Positions 20,001-31,142 of a DNA stretch of 64,000 nucleotides are shown piece by piece. The notes beneath the pieces were generated by a model, which was not told the DNA's origin, did not search any database, and saw only the letters and a program-made list of their open reading frames with translations. A program made the position numbers and the translations under genes. This stretch comes from Chara braunii (Eukaryota; Streptophyta; Charophyceae; Charales; Characeae). The stretch is from NCBI GenBank assembly GCA_003427395.1, contig BFEA01000076.1, positions 1,912,718-1,976,717 on the forward strand. Reading direction: 5' to 3'. Position 1 is the first letter of the stretch, and every line of letters starts with the position of its first letter.

Positions 20001-20744
20001 CAGGGTGGCCAGCGTTCAGGACGGGCCGAACGCCCGAACCCGAACGCCCGAACGTTCGGCGCCCCCTCTCAACACGTTCGGTCGTTCGGCCGAATGCAGA
20101 CCCCAAAAAAAAAAAAAAATCCAAAAATATGAAAATAATATATGTTATGCGAAAAAATAAACTAAACAACATTTGCCTCAACGTTACATCAAATTTTTTT
20201 ATCAAATTTGAAATAAAAATCAAATACTAAAAATAAATAATAATAATAAAAATCAGAAAAAATAAAACGAGAATGAAATTATTGAGTGGGCGAGCACGTT
20301 TTTGACACCGCCATCCTTGGCGATTTTTTATTTTTAAATGTCATGAGAATTTACATATGTATATCTTACATAATAAAGAATCTACAAATAAAGTTTGGAA
20401 AAATAATAATGATTTTTCATGCCCCGAAATAAAGGAAAAACAAAAAGTCAAAAGAGAGAAAAAACAAATTGGCGAGTGGGCAAGCAAGGTTTGACACCAC
20501 CATCTTTGCCGGTTTTTCATTTTGTTTTGGCTCAGCAAAATGGCTTCAAAATTAAGAGGGAGGTACCTTACATCACAAAAAACTCACAAAAAACAATTCA
20601 GAAAAAAATAACAATATTTAGGTGCCAAAATAAGTTTTTGCAGGGTCCGAACCCCTTCAGGTTCGGGCCCGGTACGGGGACCCGAACGCCCGAACGTTCG
20701 GGGGTCAGCTTAGGGGCCTCCGTACGTTCGGTCTGGCAACCCTG
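20001..20744. mobile_element. Nonautonomous DNA-transposon-like element (hAT-like ends), copy 1
   Basis: The left end cagggtggccag (20001-20012) is the near-perfect inverse of the right end ctggcaaccctg (20733-20744). Flanks are tatatata on the left and tatatatt on the right, compatible with an 8-bp hAT target duplication but sitting in a TA run. CAGGG ends and 8-bp duplications are typical of hAT-like MITEs. Inside, both ends carry gcccgaacgttcggg-type palindromes and there is no transposase frame. Confidence 0.6.
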
Positions 20745-21217
20745 TATATATTGTCACAAACAGAACTGCCCGGTAAACCGTACGCAGAGAGAGAGAAGAG
20801 GACAACAAACGAGTGTCTGTGACAAACTGTTTCGTCGGAGTTTCACCGACTCATCAAGAGGCTGAACCCTCAACAGTCTGCAGAATCCCCTCACTGATTA
20901 CACTGTAAATGATAATCTACCTTAACCAAAATCAAAGTAGACTATCACTCACCCACACCAGATGGAAAACTCTACAGACTGTCGGTTCACACCCCATCAC
21001 AAGCCAGCAAAACATCCACGAAACAAAGAAAGGTTTGTCACAGCCAAAAAATACACTCCAGACACGCCGCTGGCACTAGAGGCACAGCATAGCCGCCTAG
21101 TAACGGCCCCGACCGTTGCCGCTCGACCTGACCGGAAAAAACCGTAGCAGGAAGCTAGCGAAGTCGTAGTATATATCGTCACAAACAGAACTGCCCGGTA
21201 AACCGTAGGCATATATA
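20745..21217. repeat. Flanking part of a 1.2-kb tandem duplication
   Basis: The sequence gtcacaaacagaactgcccg (20753 onward) and the following ~230 bp (through caaactgtttcgtcgg and gactatcactcacccac) reappear from about 21960 to 22182. The short word aactgcccggtaaac occurs four times in all: about 20763, 21189, 21983 and 22216. No gene is present. Confidence 0.7.
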
Positions 21218-21947
21218 TAGACAACGTTGCTGGCGTTCGGGACGGGCCGAACGCCCGAACTTTCGGCACCCCCTCTCGACGCGTTTGGTCGGCCGAGCGC
21301 GGACCCAAAAAAAAAAAAAAAAAAAAAAACAACTGAGAAAATATATGTTATACAAAATAATAAACTAAACAACATTTGCCTCAATGTTACGTTCAAATTC
21401 TTTACGAAATTTGAAATAAAAATCAAATACTAAAAATAAATAATAATAATGAAAATTAAAAAAAATAAAACAAGAATGAAATTATTGAGTGGGCGAGCAC
21501 GTTTTTGACACCGCCATCTTTGGTGATTTTTCATTTTTTTTGGCTGTGACAAATGCTATGAAAATTTATATATTACATAATAAAGAATATACAAATAAAG
21601 TTTGAAAAAATAATATTTTTTTTCATGCCCCGAAATAAAGGAAAAACAAAAAGTGAAAAGAGAAAAAAAAGTTCAAAAAACAAATTAGTGAGTGGGCAAG
21701 GAAGTTTTGACACCACCATCTTTGCGGATTTTTCATTGTTTTTTTGGCTGAACAGAATGAATTCAAAATTAAGAGGGAGATACCTAACATCACAAAGAAC
21801 TCACAAAAAAATATATCGAAAAAGGTGCAAAAATATTTTTTTGCGGGGTCCGAACCCCTTCAGGTTCGGGCCCCGTACGGGGACCCAAACGCCCGAACGT
21901 TCGGGGGTCAGCTTAGGGGTCTCCGTACGTTCGTCCTGACAACCCTG
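21218..21947. mobile_element. Nonautonomous DNA-transposon-like element, copy 2 (left end decayed)
   Basis: This copy follows copy 1 by about 1,203 bp (right ends 20744 and 21947) and shares its internal gttcgg palindromes, poly-A run and the ggttcgggccc block. The right end tgacaaccctg is kept, while the left cagggtggccag is altered to acaacgttgctgg. Because flanking DNA is duplicated too, copy 2 probably arose by tandem duplication and not by a second transposition. Confidence 0.55.
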
Positions 21948-22358
21948 TATATATATATTTGTGACGATATATATATATCGTCAAATAGAACTGCCCGGTA
22001 AACTGTAGGCAGAGAGGGAGAAGAGGACAACAAACGAGGGGCTGTGACAAACTGTTTCGTCGGAGTTTCACCGACTCATCAGGAGGCTGAACCCTCAACA
22101 GTCTGCAGAATCCCCTCACTGATTACACTGTAAATGATAATCTACCTTAACCAAAATCAAAGTAGACTATCACTCACCCACATAAATATATATATATATA
22201 TATATCGTCAAATAAAACTGCCCGGTAAACCGTAGGCAGAGAGGGAGAAGAGGACAATATATATATATTAAGAAAAAATATATATGTTCGTCCGAACATG
22301 TTTGCGAGCTGTTCGCGTGAACGTGAAGGGGCACGAACACGTTCGCCGTGCTACGCAA
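21948..22358. repeat. Second flank copy, AT runs and gttcgc-rich right border
   Basis: From 21960 this repeats the 20750-20980 sequence, then has (AT)n at about 22186-22204, a truncated third repeat of the aactgcccggtaaac word, another AT run, and the cacgaacacgttcgcc block described with 19766. No coding potential is seen. Confidence 0.6.
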
Positions 22359-24014
22359 GAGCTAGATTATATTTTTGATAGGAAATATTCTGGCAATCCA
22401 CCCTGAATAGGAGAGATGTTGCCAATATCTTCCTTTCCTTTGGATTTTGCTTAGAGGTGAATTTAGATTTAGTTATTGAGAGGTTTTGGGTGAACCGTGA
22501 TGTGGGGGCTCATTCTCCATACACTTATAGTTTTGTCTTGGGAATTGACCTGTGTTGTGTCCTCTTTGGACATTTTGATTCAAGATCTGACTAGTTTCAA
22601 CTTGATCCCATGAGGATCATCTTCTGTTATCACTGATAACAGGTCGGTTGCGGATTCGTCGGCTTACGACTCAACTCTAACTCATTCTCGCCACTCAACC
22701 TAAGGGCTTTAGCCCTATGGTTTGAATTGTTTCGTTGGGTTTCACCAAGACTTTATTGAATGGTCATTTAACAAAGGTACTGAGTACTTTATTATGGGAG
22801 GTTTGACAAAGGTTGAGGTTTGTATGGCTAAGGCAAAGGGTATGAGCGCAGAGAGTGGTTGAAGTTGACCCCGTGTAATGTGTGGACTTTTGGTTGAATC
22901 TTTGATGTGATAGCATGTTGATTGTCGTTCGGACTCAAGATTAGACTTGCCTGCAATCGCATAAATATAGGAAGTCACACTGTGATTGTGAGAAGTGATC
23001 GTCTCCTGTCTTGTACCCCTACATATATATATTTCGAGTGTCGCGGTCTACTATGACCGTGAGTAAAGGTCGAAGGGATCTGCCTTGAGAGAAAAAGGAG
23101 GTTCCCTTTTGCCTTTGCTTTTCATAGTTATTATGGTTGGACGTTGGAGTCCGTGGCGGTCGTCAAAGTCAAACCCCTTGATCTATTTCGGGGCCTCCAA
23201 TGATGGAACTCGTCTCCAGGCCACAAGGGGAGGCCGCTACAATGGGCAGGAACCCGTCTACCACCCACTCCGTGCAAGGCGCAGAAGAGGGTAGAACTCT
23301 CAACCACCTTGGTGGTTGTCTAGCGTCGAGAGATTAATCCCTCAAGGCGCGTGTCAGCCGACACTTGAGTGTCGAAAGTGACCCTCGAGATCAGTGAGGG
23401 CCACCTGATTATGGGTACTACATAGTACGTTATCATTGTGATAGCTTGCGCATTCAGGCATGACTAGTCGATATGGGTAAGTCTGCGTTCGCGCGGTATT
23501 TATCTTGAGTCTCGTGCGTGACGCCTAACTGATCCTCGTGTTGGCAAAGTTATGTGTCGGATACAAAGGGGACTAGAGTTCGTTGTTCGTGTGAGTAATC
23601 CGATTCTTTAATTTGGCGTGATGTAACGTGTGGTAAGAACGATGCGTCCTACTCGACCGACGACGAGTCGCGCTTGGGACTTCAGCTCCCCAATGCGTCG
23701 ATTCGCGTATGGGTCCGATAGAGGCGTGGGACCTCGCGTACCCCCTATGCTACAACATACGAGAAACACCCTCGGCTGGGCCACCTCTGCGATTGCAACT
23801 GAGCAGCTTTCGCACGTGGTTCGGTAGCTCAACGGAGATACACACGTTCAAGGGTGGTGACAACCCCTTACGTGGAGGTAAGTTGTACCTCGCGTGGCCC
23901 TATCCTGTCGTAGGGGTTCGTGAGGGGTATGGCTGGCGCACTCAGCCGGAGCGGCGACAAAGCTCCACTGCATCGTGATAAAAAGTCCTGCACGAATCCT
24001 ACGTGACGTGGCCG
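22359..24014. other. No gene recognised; 9-bp palindrome at 22624-22642
   Basis: The frames here are short and unremarkable. The inverted repeat ctgttatca/tgataacag (22624-22632 and 22634-22642) has a one-base centre. The words aagggctttagccct nearby and an AT run at about 23023 are minor. The stretch may contain an old LTR remnant, but no second copy is in the window. Confidence 0.45.
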
Positions 24015-24216
24015 GGAGGTTCCCCCTGCAGGACCGATGAGCTCGACAACGTCAGCAGGTAAGTCGCGACACTTCGGTAAGTGCCACGACAGACAATGTG
24101 ACCCGCTGCTTCCTCGTCAGGTGCCACGTCAGCACCAACGTGCCATGCCATGTCAGCACCAACGTGCCATGCCACGTCAGCAAGCGTGCATCAATCCCAC
24201 GAAGCCACGTCAACAG

Positions 24217-24247
<31 letters not shown>

Positions 24248-25330
24248 TGCCTAGTGCCATGTCAGCAAGCACTTGCCAACTGTCTTCGAGTTCACGTCAT
24301 CATCGTTATCATCATCGCCATCAGATACGTGTGCGCACGCAAGTGACGTATATATCAAGGTGCGCGGAGCGTGCGATTACAATACCACCGCGGGGTCCCA
24401 CGCGCACCAGCAGATAGCGGCGGAGTGGAGGATATCACTCCACTACCAAATTGGAATGAACCCAATCTGAAGAGACGCTTGTCAATTTTGGAACACAGAA
24501 TGTCGCAGCGCATTTTCAATGTCTGCAAAACCATATATGCAATCAGGTAGCCCAATGTCTGGTCACCAGAGAAGAAGGTGGTGGGAGGGAGATAAGACTT
24601 ATAGAGTAAGAGCAAGTTCTCCCTCTCAATCCCACTCCTTCGGGCATCTCCCTCTGACAATGAGCTCATCTCATCAATGCGCTTGTCAGCGCAGACACCT
24701 TATGAAGACGGACAGTAGTGTGCAATGTTGACTGTAACGCAAACAGGTAAGCTTCCTCGACATTGATCAATCTCACAACCCTGATCCTTATCCTCCTCGC
24801 AGGTACCCCATCAATGTCATAATCAGTGTGGCGAGAGCCATGTCAGCATAGTCAAGTATCCAGCTGGCGCCGAAGATAGAGAATGGTGCCAACACTCAGC
24901 AACAGCAGTCCTGCGTCTTCACATCAGCGTAGTGCAAGCGTCAAACTAGCGTCCAGCCAGCGTCAACCAGCATGTGCAAGACCGAATGTTGGTCAGCAGG
25001 GGCAGGGTCAACTAATAGTGCTGACTCCGGTTGACCAGCCTCTGGTCTCTCAGATACGATGGCCCATATTATCTCGCAGCCAATGGCCTGGATCCCGTAC
25101 AGTTGCAGATTCCCACTTGGACTTGATTCCTTACAGATACCTGCAAACAGCCAAGTGTGTGTGTCTGACTGGCATCCTGGACTGGGTCCATGTTGACTTT
25201 GACTCGTGGACCTGAATTTCCGAGCTTCTGTTAACCTTCGACTTTCCCCGGTCAACAATCGCACGTTGAGCCTCTGAAGGCCAGTTTTAGGCCTTGCTTC
25301 AGGTACCCGACAATAGCAGGCCTTCATTCA
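24015..25330 (-). mobile_element. B2: reversed, decayed 5' LTR and leader of a B-family LTR element
   Basis: Read on the minus strand, 25330 to 24452 resembles the LTR of element B: the words cagacacacact, gcaggta and gggaatctgcaactgtac occur in the same order. The LTR ends at 24452 and is followed by a decayed primer binding site (minus-strand tggtagtggagt, 24437-24448) spaced as in B (att between LTR end and PBS). The leader 24015-24436 carries the same tgacgtgg words as B's leader (plus strand ccacgtca at 24124, 24172 and 24205). A CT microsatellite lies at 24216-24244. The outer LTR boundary near 25330 is approximate and no pol follows, so this is a truncated copy. Confidence 0.6.
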
Positions 25331-25800
25331 GGCAGTTTACATGACTTGGGCGTGGCCGTTGACCCCTATTTCGGCCCTTTGACCAAAATGACGACCCACA
25401 GCCCACAACAAATGCATGATTTCAGCTGAGTTATTGCAGGGGAGACAAACAGAAAGAAAATATAGAGGCCCAAGGAGCAAAGGGAGGGACTGCACTGACA
25501 AAGCTGCTGGAAGAAAGTACTCACCAAAAACAATGTCGAACACCCGGTCTACTAAATACTGTGGCAATGAAGTTGAAAATAGTGTTAAGAACCATGGAGC
25601 TGCATACATGACCTGCAATAACAGACATTGTTGTTAACAGACGTGAAGAGTGACTGATGCGCAGTTGCCAAATAACCTGTTTGTATGATAGTCAGAAGCA
25701 ACTCAAGAGAACAACCAGGCCCATTATGAGGGTTGATGCAGTTACCACACATTCAATTTCCCTCTTTTTTCTTTTTCTAAACAGCGGATAGCACGTAAAC

Positions 25801-25845
<45 letters not shown>
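25331..25845. other. Unassigned sequence ending in a (TG)n run
   Basis: No gene is seen from 25331 to 25803. From about 25804 to 25845 there is a TG microsatellite that runs directly into the assembly gap, which probably explains why assembly failed there. Confidence 0.6.
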
Positions 25846-26536
25846 NNNNNNNNNNNNNNNNNNNNNNNNNNNNNNNNNNNNNNNNNNNNNNNNNNNNNNN
25901 NNNNNNNNNNNNNNNNNNNNNNNNNNNNNNNNNNNNNNNNNNNNNNNNNNNNNNNNNNNNNNNNNNNNNNNNNNNNNNNNNNNNNNNNNNNNNNNNNNNN
26001 NNNNNNNNNNNNNNNNNNNNNNNNNNNNNNNNNNNNNNNNNNNNNNNNNNNNNNNNNNNNNNNNNNNNNNNNNNNNNNNNNNNNNNNNNNNNNNNNNNNN
26101 NNNNNNNNNNNNNNNNNNNNNNNNNNNNNNNNNNNNNNNNNNNNNNNNNNNNNNNNNNNNNNNNNNNNNNNNNNNNNNNNNNNNNNNNNNNNNNNNNNNN
26201 NNNNNNNNNNNNNNNNNNNNNNNNNNNNNNNNNNNNNNNNNNNNNNNNNNNNNNNNNNNNNNNNNNNNNNNNNNNNNNNNNNNNNNNNNNNNNNNNNNNN
26301 NNNNNNNNNNNNNNNNNNNNNNNNNNNNNNNNNNNNNNNNNNNNNNNNNNNNNNNNNNNNNNNNNNNNNNNNNNNNNNNNNNNNNNNNNNNNNNNNNNNN
26401 NNNNNNNNNNNNNNNNNNNNNNNNNNNNNNNNNNNNNNNNNNNNNNNNNNNNNNNNNNNNNNNNNNNNNNNNNNNNNNNNNNNNNNNNNNNNNNNNNNNN
26501 NNNNNNNNNNNNNNNNNNNNNNNNNNNNNNNNNNNN
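25846..26536. other. Assembly gap, 691 N
   Basis: A solid run of 691 undetermined bases, entered from a TG microsatellite and left into a T-rich run. Nothing can be inferred about its content, and translations across it are meaningless. Confidence 0.99.
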
Positions 26537-27116
26537 TTTTATTTTTATTTTTTTGGTATTTTTTTAATAATATGTTAGTAAGAAGTGCACTCTATAGATT
26601 GGTGTAAGTTCGCTTGGGATGGCCTTATGGTTTTCTTATAAATTGAGGTGAAAAATGGGGGGTCGGTTAACCTTTTCTCTCGCACACACTCGCACACACT
26701 CGCAAAATTAGTGATGCACAAAAGAGAGGGGAAACATCTCTCGCTCTCGATCTCTCGGACACACAGATACACATATGCAAAACTTTTCTTCTCTCTCACA
26801 CACAAAGGTCTATCCCCCCTCCCTCCCTTCCCTCCCCTTGCCTTGAATAGTGCACAGTGTTCGCCACCTCATGCTGGTACTGCTCCACCATGTCAAATGC
26901 GAACAGCGTAACCAAAAAACAAAAAGAGAATTCTCCTCCACAGGCCACCCTTCTTGTTCTCCATTGTCTCATTGCCTCCCCGCTCCTCTTGCTACCCCGC
27001 ATTTACAGTATTCAAAATGCAAACAGAATCACTGAAAAATGGGAAGCTGCTTCTCTTTTTTCTTGCTCCACTACTGTGCAAGGGTATATGAGTGGGAACG
27101 ATATACAGAAAACCAA
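26537..27116. other. No gene recognised
   Basis: T-rich sequence followed by ctcgcacacactcgc-type simple repeats (about 26680-26810) and C-rich runs. Frames are low-complexity. The last ~70 bases may be the outer part of the D-type LTR that becomes recognisable at 27117. Confidence 0.5.
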
Positions 27117-27883
27117 GGTGCGAAACCACACAGATGTCCAAGTAGTCGTGTACAAGCAGAGAGCACAAATGCACCGAGATCCCATCCAAATAAGAGCAGT
27201 CATGAGCCAATGTTCAAGCCCTCAGGCCACACCAACACAGTATTCAAAGTCGCTCCTCTCTGTCTGGCACCCAACGCCCAGCCTACAGTACTTGACTATC
27301 CTACCTACATCAGCATTCTCGCAACAGGCTCACTTTGATTCTCCAAGACCAATGTATATGATGTCAACACCATAGCCGACCTCCTACATGTACCAGGTAC
27401 GTATCTCATCTCCCCTCATCAGACCCTGTCCACCCACACTCGCCTCCTTCCGGAAGACCACCGATCGCCCTCTCACCCCCTAGCGCCCTGCAGCCCGGCT
27501 ATGGCTGCTTACGCTCCGCTGCCCAGCAGTGCCCCTCTTCACCACACATGCGCCCGCACGCGCTCTGGCCTCAGCGAAGCACGCAGCCCCTAACGCAGCA
27601 GCGCAGCGGCATGGCCGCATTGCCTGCGTGGGCCAGAATGCCAGATCCTGGCTGCCCTCCTTCCTATATGGAAGTGGCAGCATCTGCTTGGCTGCGTGTG
27701 GCCTGGCTGGAAGCTTCCAGTACCTTCCGGTTGGGGCCCAGTACCTGCGCCCAGGTCCAGTGCTACAGTTGAGGGCCTGGGCCCTTTTCAGTTGGGCACG
27801 GCCTGAGTCTCCAGACTTGGGCCGTTTCCTGCATTTGCACGGGACCCTGGGCTGTGTACGTCGACAGTGCTGCTTTTGCGTAC
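27117..27883 (-). repeat. D-type LTR block, copy 1 (truncated at A2)
   Basis: The block from ccacacagatgtccaagtag to gctgcttttgcgta is repeated at about 29818-30581 with few differences. Its word order (aaataagagca, catagccgacctc, ggctatggctgc, gcctgaatt-like) parallels the LTRs of element C, which are in minus orientation, so I give it the same strand. It stops exactly where the A2 LTR begins. Confidence 0.65.
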
Positions 27884-29219
27884 GATCCTGGTCATTCCCA
27901 AAGTGCAAATTCACAATGAAAGACAATGCCACCCAATTGCGAAAGAAATGAAAGCACTTGCAAAGAGATAGAGACCAAAGCAGAGAGAAAGAAGAAGAAG
28001 AAGAAGAAGAAGAAGAAGAAGAAGATGTACACCAGCAAGACCAATGACAAATCCCCCTTCTCTCTCCACCTTCCTCCTCCTCCTTCACTTCGCCAATCTT
28101 ATTCTTCTCCCAATAATAATAATAACAACGAGTGGATGAACCAGAATCAATGTCCGAAGTTCCCTCTTACTGCTGACATCACAATAGGTCCACCATAGCT
28201 ATGGCTTCCCCCCTTCTTCCACCTCTCACAAGCCTATGCTATGGCGGACAACTGAGGGCCCTGCCCTCCTGTGCAAAGGACAACGCAAAGCAGCTATGTC
28301 GCTGCACTCCTGTCCAAAGGACAACCCAAAGCAGCTATGCCGCTGCTGACTAGGCCGCCATGCCTGACTCTGCCTCGAGCTTCCTTGGTGCGGCACTACC
28401 CCAACTGGGGCCTTCCAGACGCAGCACCCAACAAGGTGATGAAGACGGTGTCCACCATAGCCAGTTCGGTACCTCGCCACTCTCCTCCTTCACCCCCTTT
28501 TCCAGGCTGCTCGCCATAGCCAGGGTGAGCGCCCAGCTGCTCTTCACCTCCAAGGCAGCGCTGCACAAGTCTAGCGCTTGGCTCAGCAGCATGTCCCCAA
28601 TCCTTGCATACTGCAATGAGGAGGAGCTGCTTGCTCCTCCAGAAGATATAGCGGCCTGCTGGCCTCTTGGGCGACGACTTCCTAGGCCGAGCGGCCTCCC
28701 AGCAACCGGTACCTCCTCCCTTTCGGAGGGAAACATCATTGCAGGCTCTGCTATCATCCGGACAGGCCCTAGACTCAGGCTACTTGGACTGGTACCGGCC
28801 TACCTCTATCCTACCGCTACTGGGCCTCTAAAAATGCCAACTTTTGTCTTCTTCTGCTCAGCCTCCAGTACCCGACAGTTCTACCACTACTTTAGTGGTA
28901 CCGGCCTACCTGCTACTTGAGTGTTTTTCCCCGCTGCTCCATGTGTCGCGGGCCTACCCCCACTACTTGAGTGTTTTCCCCGCTGCAACCCTCAAAATCA
29001 CGGCCACAGGTAAGTACTGGCCCTGCGGGGCCTTTCAACCAACAAGTACCCTTGCGGGTCACACACACACTCAGACAGGCATGCAAACCAGCAGGCGCGC
29101 ACACACACACAGACTTGGAAAGCACAGCGGAATGTGGGAATCTCAGCAAGGCATTCATTCCAGCGGCAAATCCCAGAAATCAGCAGTGTTCTCAGTCTGT
29201 GTTTTGGAGGGTCATTACA
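27884..29219 (-). repeat. A2 3' LTR (minus orientation)
   Basis: The LTR contains the A-family landmarks in reverse: a GAA run (27990-28024) complementary to A's TTC run, the caccatagctatgg words, ggtacctcctccctttcgga (complement of A's gggaggaggtacc at 42353), and the concluding gggtcattaca. It is about 1.34 kb, close to the 1.39-kb A 5' LTR. Divergence from A is visible throughout, so it is an older or separate copy. Confidence 0.75.
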
Positions 29220-29229
29220 CTACCCCCGT

Positions 29230-29812
29230 CTCAAGAGCGAGGTCCCTTCGAGCGAGTAACTCATTCAGAGTCGACACAAAATGCGTTGTAGGCGGACATC
29301 AGAAAGAGAGATTTAGTAAGACCGTGAGGAGTGAGTTTTGCAGAAAACTTAGCAGTCTGTCCATCAGCGATCTGTCGTTCATAAGCGTTAACAACACGGG
29401 GAGCATTCTTTAGCAGCTCTTTTCGGTCCATCCAGAAGAACTCGTTCAACAGGTGATAGAGGAAGTGAACCTTGTACTGTCTGTTCCTCCCTCTTCCTTC
29501 ATGGGAAACAATTTTGTCTATCTCATGGCCGCCGTCGATAGGACGAGGTATCATAGGATCTCAGAAGGGAAAAGTCTCATCGATGTGTGGAAACAGTTTG
29601 GACGCATGAAAAACCGGATATGTGCACAAATGAGGAGGCACGTCAATCACATACGAAGGACCAAAATCATCCCCAACCACCTTTAGAACCTGCCAAGGGC
29701 CATAGTACAATGGAAGAAGCTTTCGTGATACGCCCTCTTTGTCAGAAAACTCAGACATTTTGACCCAGACATAACTTCCTACTTCGAAGTTCCCTTCTTT
29801 GCGCGATCCCAT
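29230..29812 (-). pseudogene. pol: A2 integrase C-terminal region with chromodomain-like tail (fragment)
   Basis: Two adjacent minus-strand frames, 29561-29812 and 29261-29554, encode the integrase tail: GSYVWVKMSEFSDKEG, LLPLYYGPWQVLKVVGDD, YPVFHASKLFPH, then MIPRPIDGGHEIDKIVSH and FWMDRKELLKNAP. The first part is the SH3-like DNA-binding fold; the second, after a frameshift near 29555, looks like the chromodomain-type targeting tail of chromoviruses. It is the best reference in the window for the broken tail of element A, which has stops at corresponding places. It has no zinc-binding or DDE domain, so it is inactive. Confidence 0.8.
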
Positions 29813-29817
29813 CCAAA

Positions 29818-30880
29818 ATCACACAAATGTCCAAGTAGTCGTGTACAAGCAGAGAGCACAAATGCACCGAGATCCGATCCAAATAAGAGCAATACAATGA
29901 AGTAATGAGCCGATGTTCAAGCCCTCCACACCAATAGAGTATTCAAAGTCGCTCCTCTCTGCGCCCAGCACCCAACCTACACTACTTGACTATCCTACGT
30001 ACATCAGCATTCTCGCAACAGGCTCACTTTGATTCTCGAAGACCAATGTACATGACGTCAACACCATAGCCGACCTCCTACATGTACCAGGTGCGTATCT
30101 CATCTTCCCTCATCAGACCCTGTCCACCCACACTCGCCTCCTTCCGGAAGACCACCGATCGCTCTCTCACCCCCCAGCGCCCTGCAGCCCGGCTATGGCT
30201 GCTTGCGCTCCGCTGCCCAGCAGCGCCCCTCTTCACCACACACGCGCCCAAACACACGCTCTGGCCTCAGTGCAGCACGCAGCCCCTAACACAGCAGCGC
30301 AGCAGCATGACCGCATTGCCTGTGTGGGCCAGAATGCCGGACCCTGGCTGCCCTCCTTCCTATATGGAAGTGGCAGCTTCTGCTTGGCTGTGTGTGGCCT
30401 GGCTGGAAGCTTCCAGTAGCTTCCGGTTGGGCCCCAGTACCTGCGCCCAGGTCCAGTGCTACAGTTCAGGGCCTGGGAACTTTTCAGTTGTGCACGGCCT
30501 GAGTCTCCAGACTTAGGCCATTTCCTGCATTTGCACAGGACCGTGGGCTGTGTACGTCGACAGTGCTGCTTTTGCGTAGGCCTGTCGCTATTTCATGATG
30601 TATCAGCCCTGGATTGTGTATGTGTGCCCAGGCGCAACTGCCAAGGCCTGGGCCAACTGTACGACGCGACTTAGGGAGGCTCACGTGTCCACTCAATCAA
30701 CTGGCGGGCTGCAACAGCCTGAGTACCCTCATATATAAAATGTCGAATTTTGGGCTCTTCTGAATATTCAGGCCCGCCTTCACTTAGGGCAGGCACTTGG
30801 CTTGCTGGGGGGGCTCTGCCCAGAACATGTGCATGCCTGACAAGGGCCCCACGAGGGCTCATTCCTCACAACTGTCATTG
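29818..30880 (-). repeat. D-type LTR, copy 2 (longer)
   Basis: This starts with the same sequence as the 27117-27883 block but continues past its breakpoint through ggcctgtcgctatttcatg, a TATA-like catatataaaat at about 30730, and gcccgccttcacttagggca, words shared with the LTRs of element C (gcctgccttcacgtaggg at 54810). It therefore appears to be a C-related LTR in minus orientation. No internal region or primer binding site was found next to it. The right boundary is approximate. Confidence 0.6.
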
Positions 30881-31142
30881 CTTACAAGTGTTCACCACCT
30901 CAGTCTGCTCCTTCCCTGCCACCACCGGAGAAAATAATGTCAACCAGAAAAAGTGAACCACCCTCCTTTTGTCCACCTTCGCCTACTTCTTCTCTGCCAC
31001 CTCCTGCTCCTTGATATTGTTGCCACCTTCAATGACTCTCAATATCAGGAAAGAAATTCAAAAAAATTGAACAAAAAATTACATTATTCAATGTTTTACC
31101 TTGAACTAGTATGTTCCCCAGCTTAGTGGCCCCCAGGCAGCC
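30881..31142. other. Spacer before the LINE fragment
   Basis: A pyrimidine-rich stretch and an A/T-rich one with no coding signal. It may be the 5' truncation point of the LINE insertion or remaining D-type sequence. Confidence 0.4.

Larger units (their letters stand above)
27884..29817 (-). mobile_element. A2: 5'-truncated, reversed copy of the element A family (3' LTR plus integrase end)
   Basis: Minus-strand comparison with A shows its whole LTR from the outer start (29219, minus-strand tgtaatgaccc) to the inner end near 27884 (cgatcctgg, the complement of A's ccaggatcg). A polypurine tract (plus-strand taccccc) lies just inside at about 29221-29227, followed by the last part of pol up to 29812. 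Everything upstream of the integrase C-terminal region is missing. Both flanks are copies of one D-type LTR block, which is unusual. Confidence 0.75.

Noticed and set aside
25803-26607. Open frames of about 250 codons across the N run
   Set aside because: They consist of undetermined residues between a TG repeat and a T-rich run and have no meaning.
26648-27375. Candidate host gene in overlapping frames right of the gap
   Set aside because: The frames are low-complexity, mutually overlapping and partly within the D-type LTR block.
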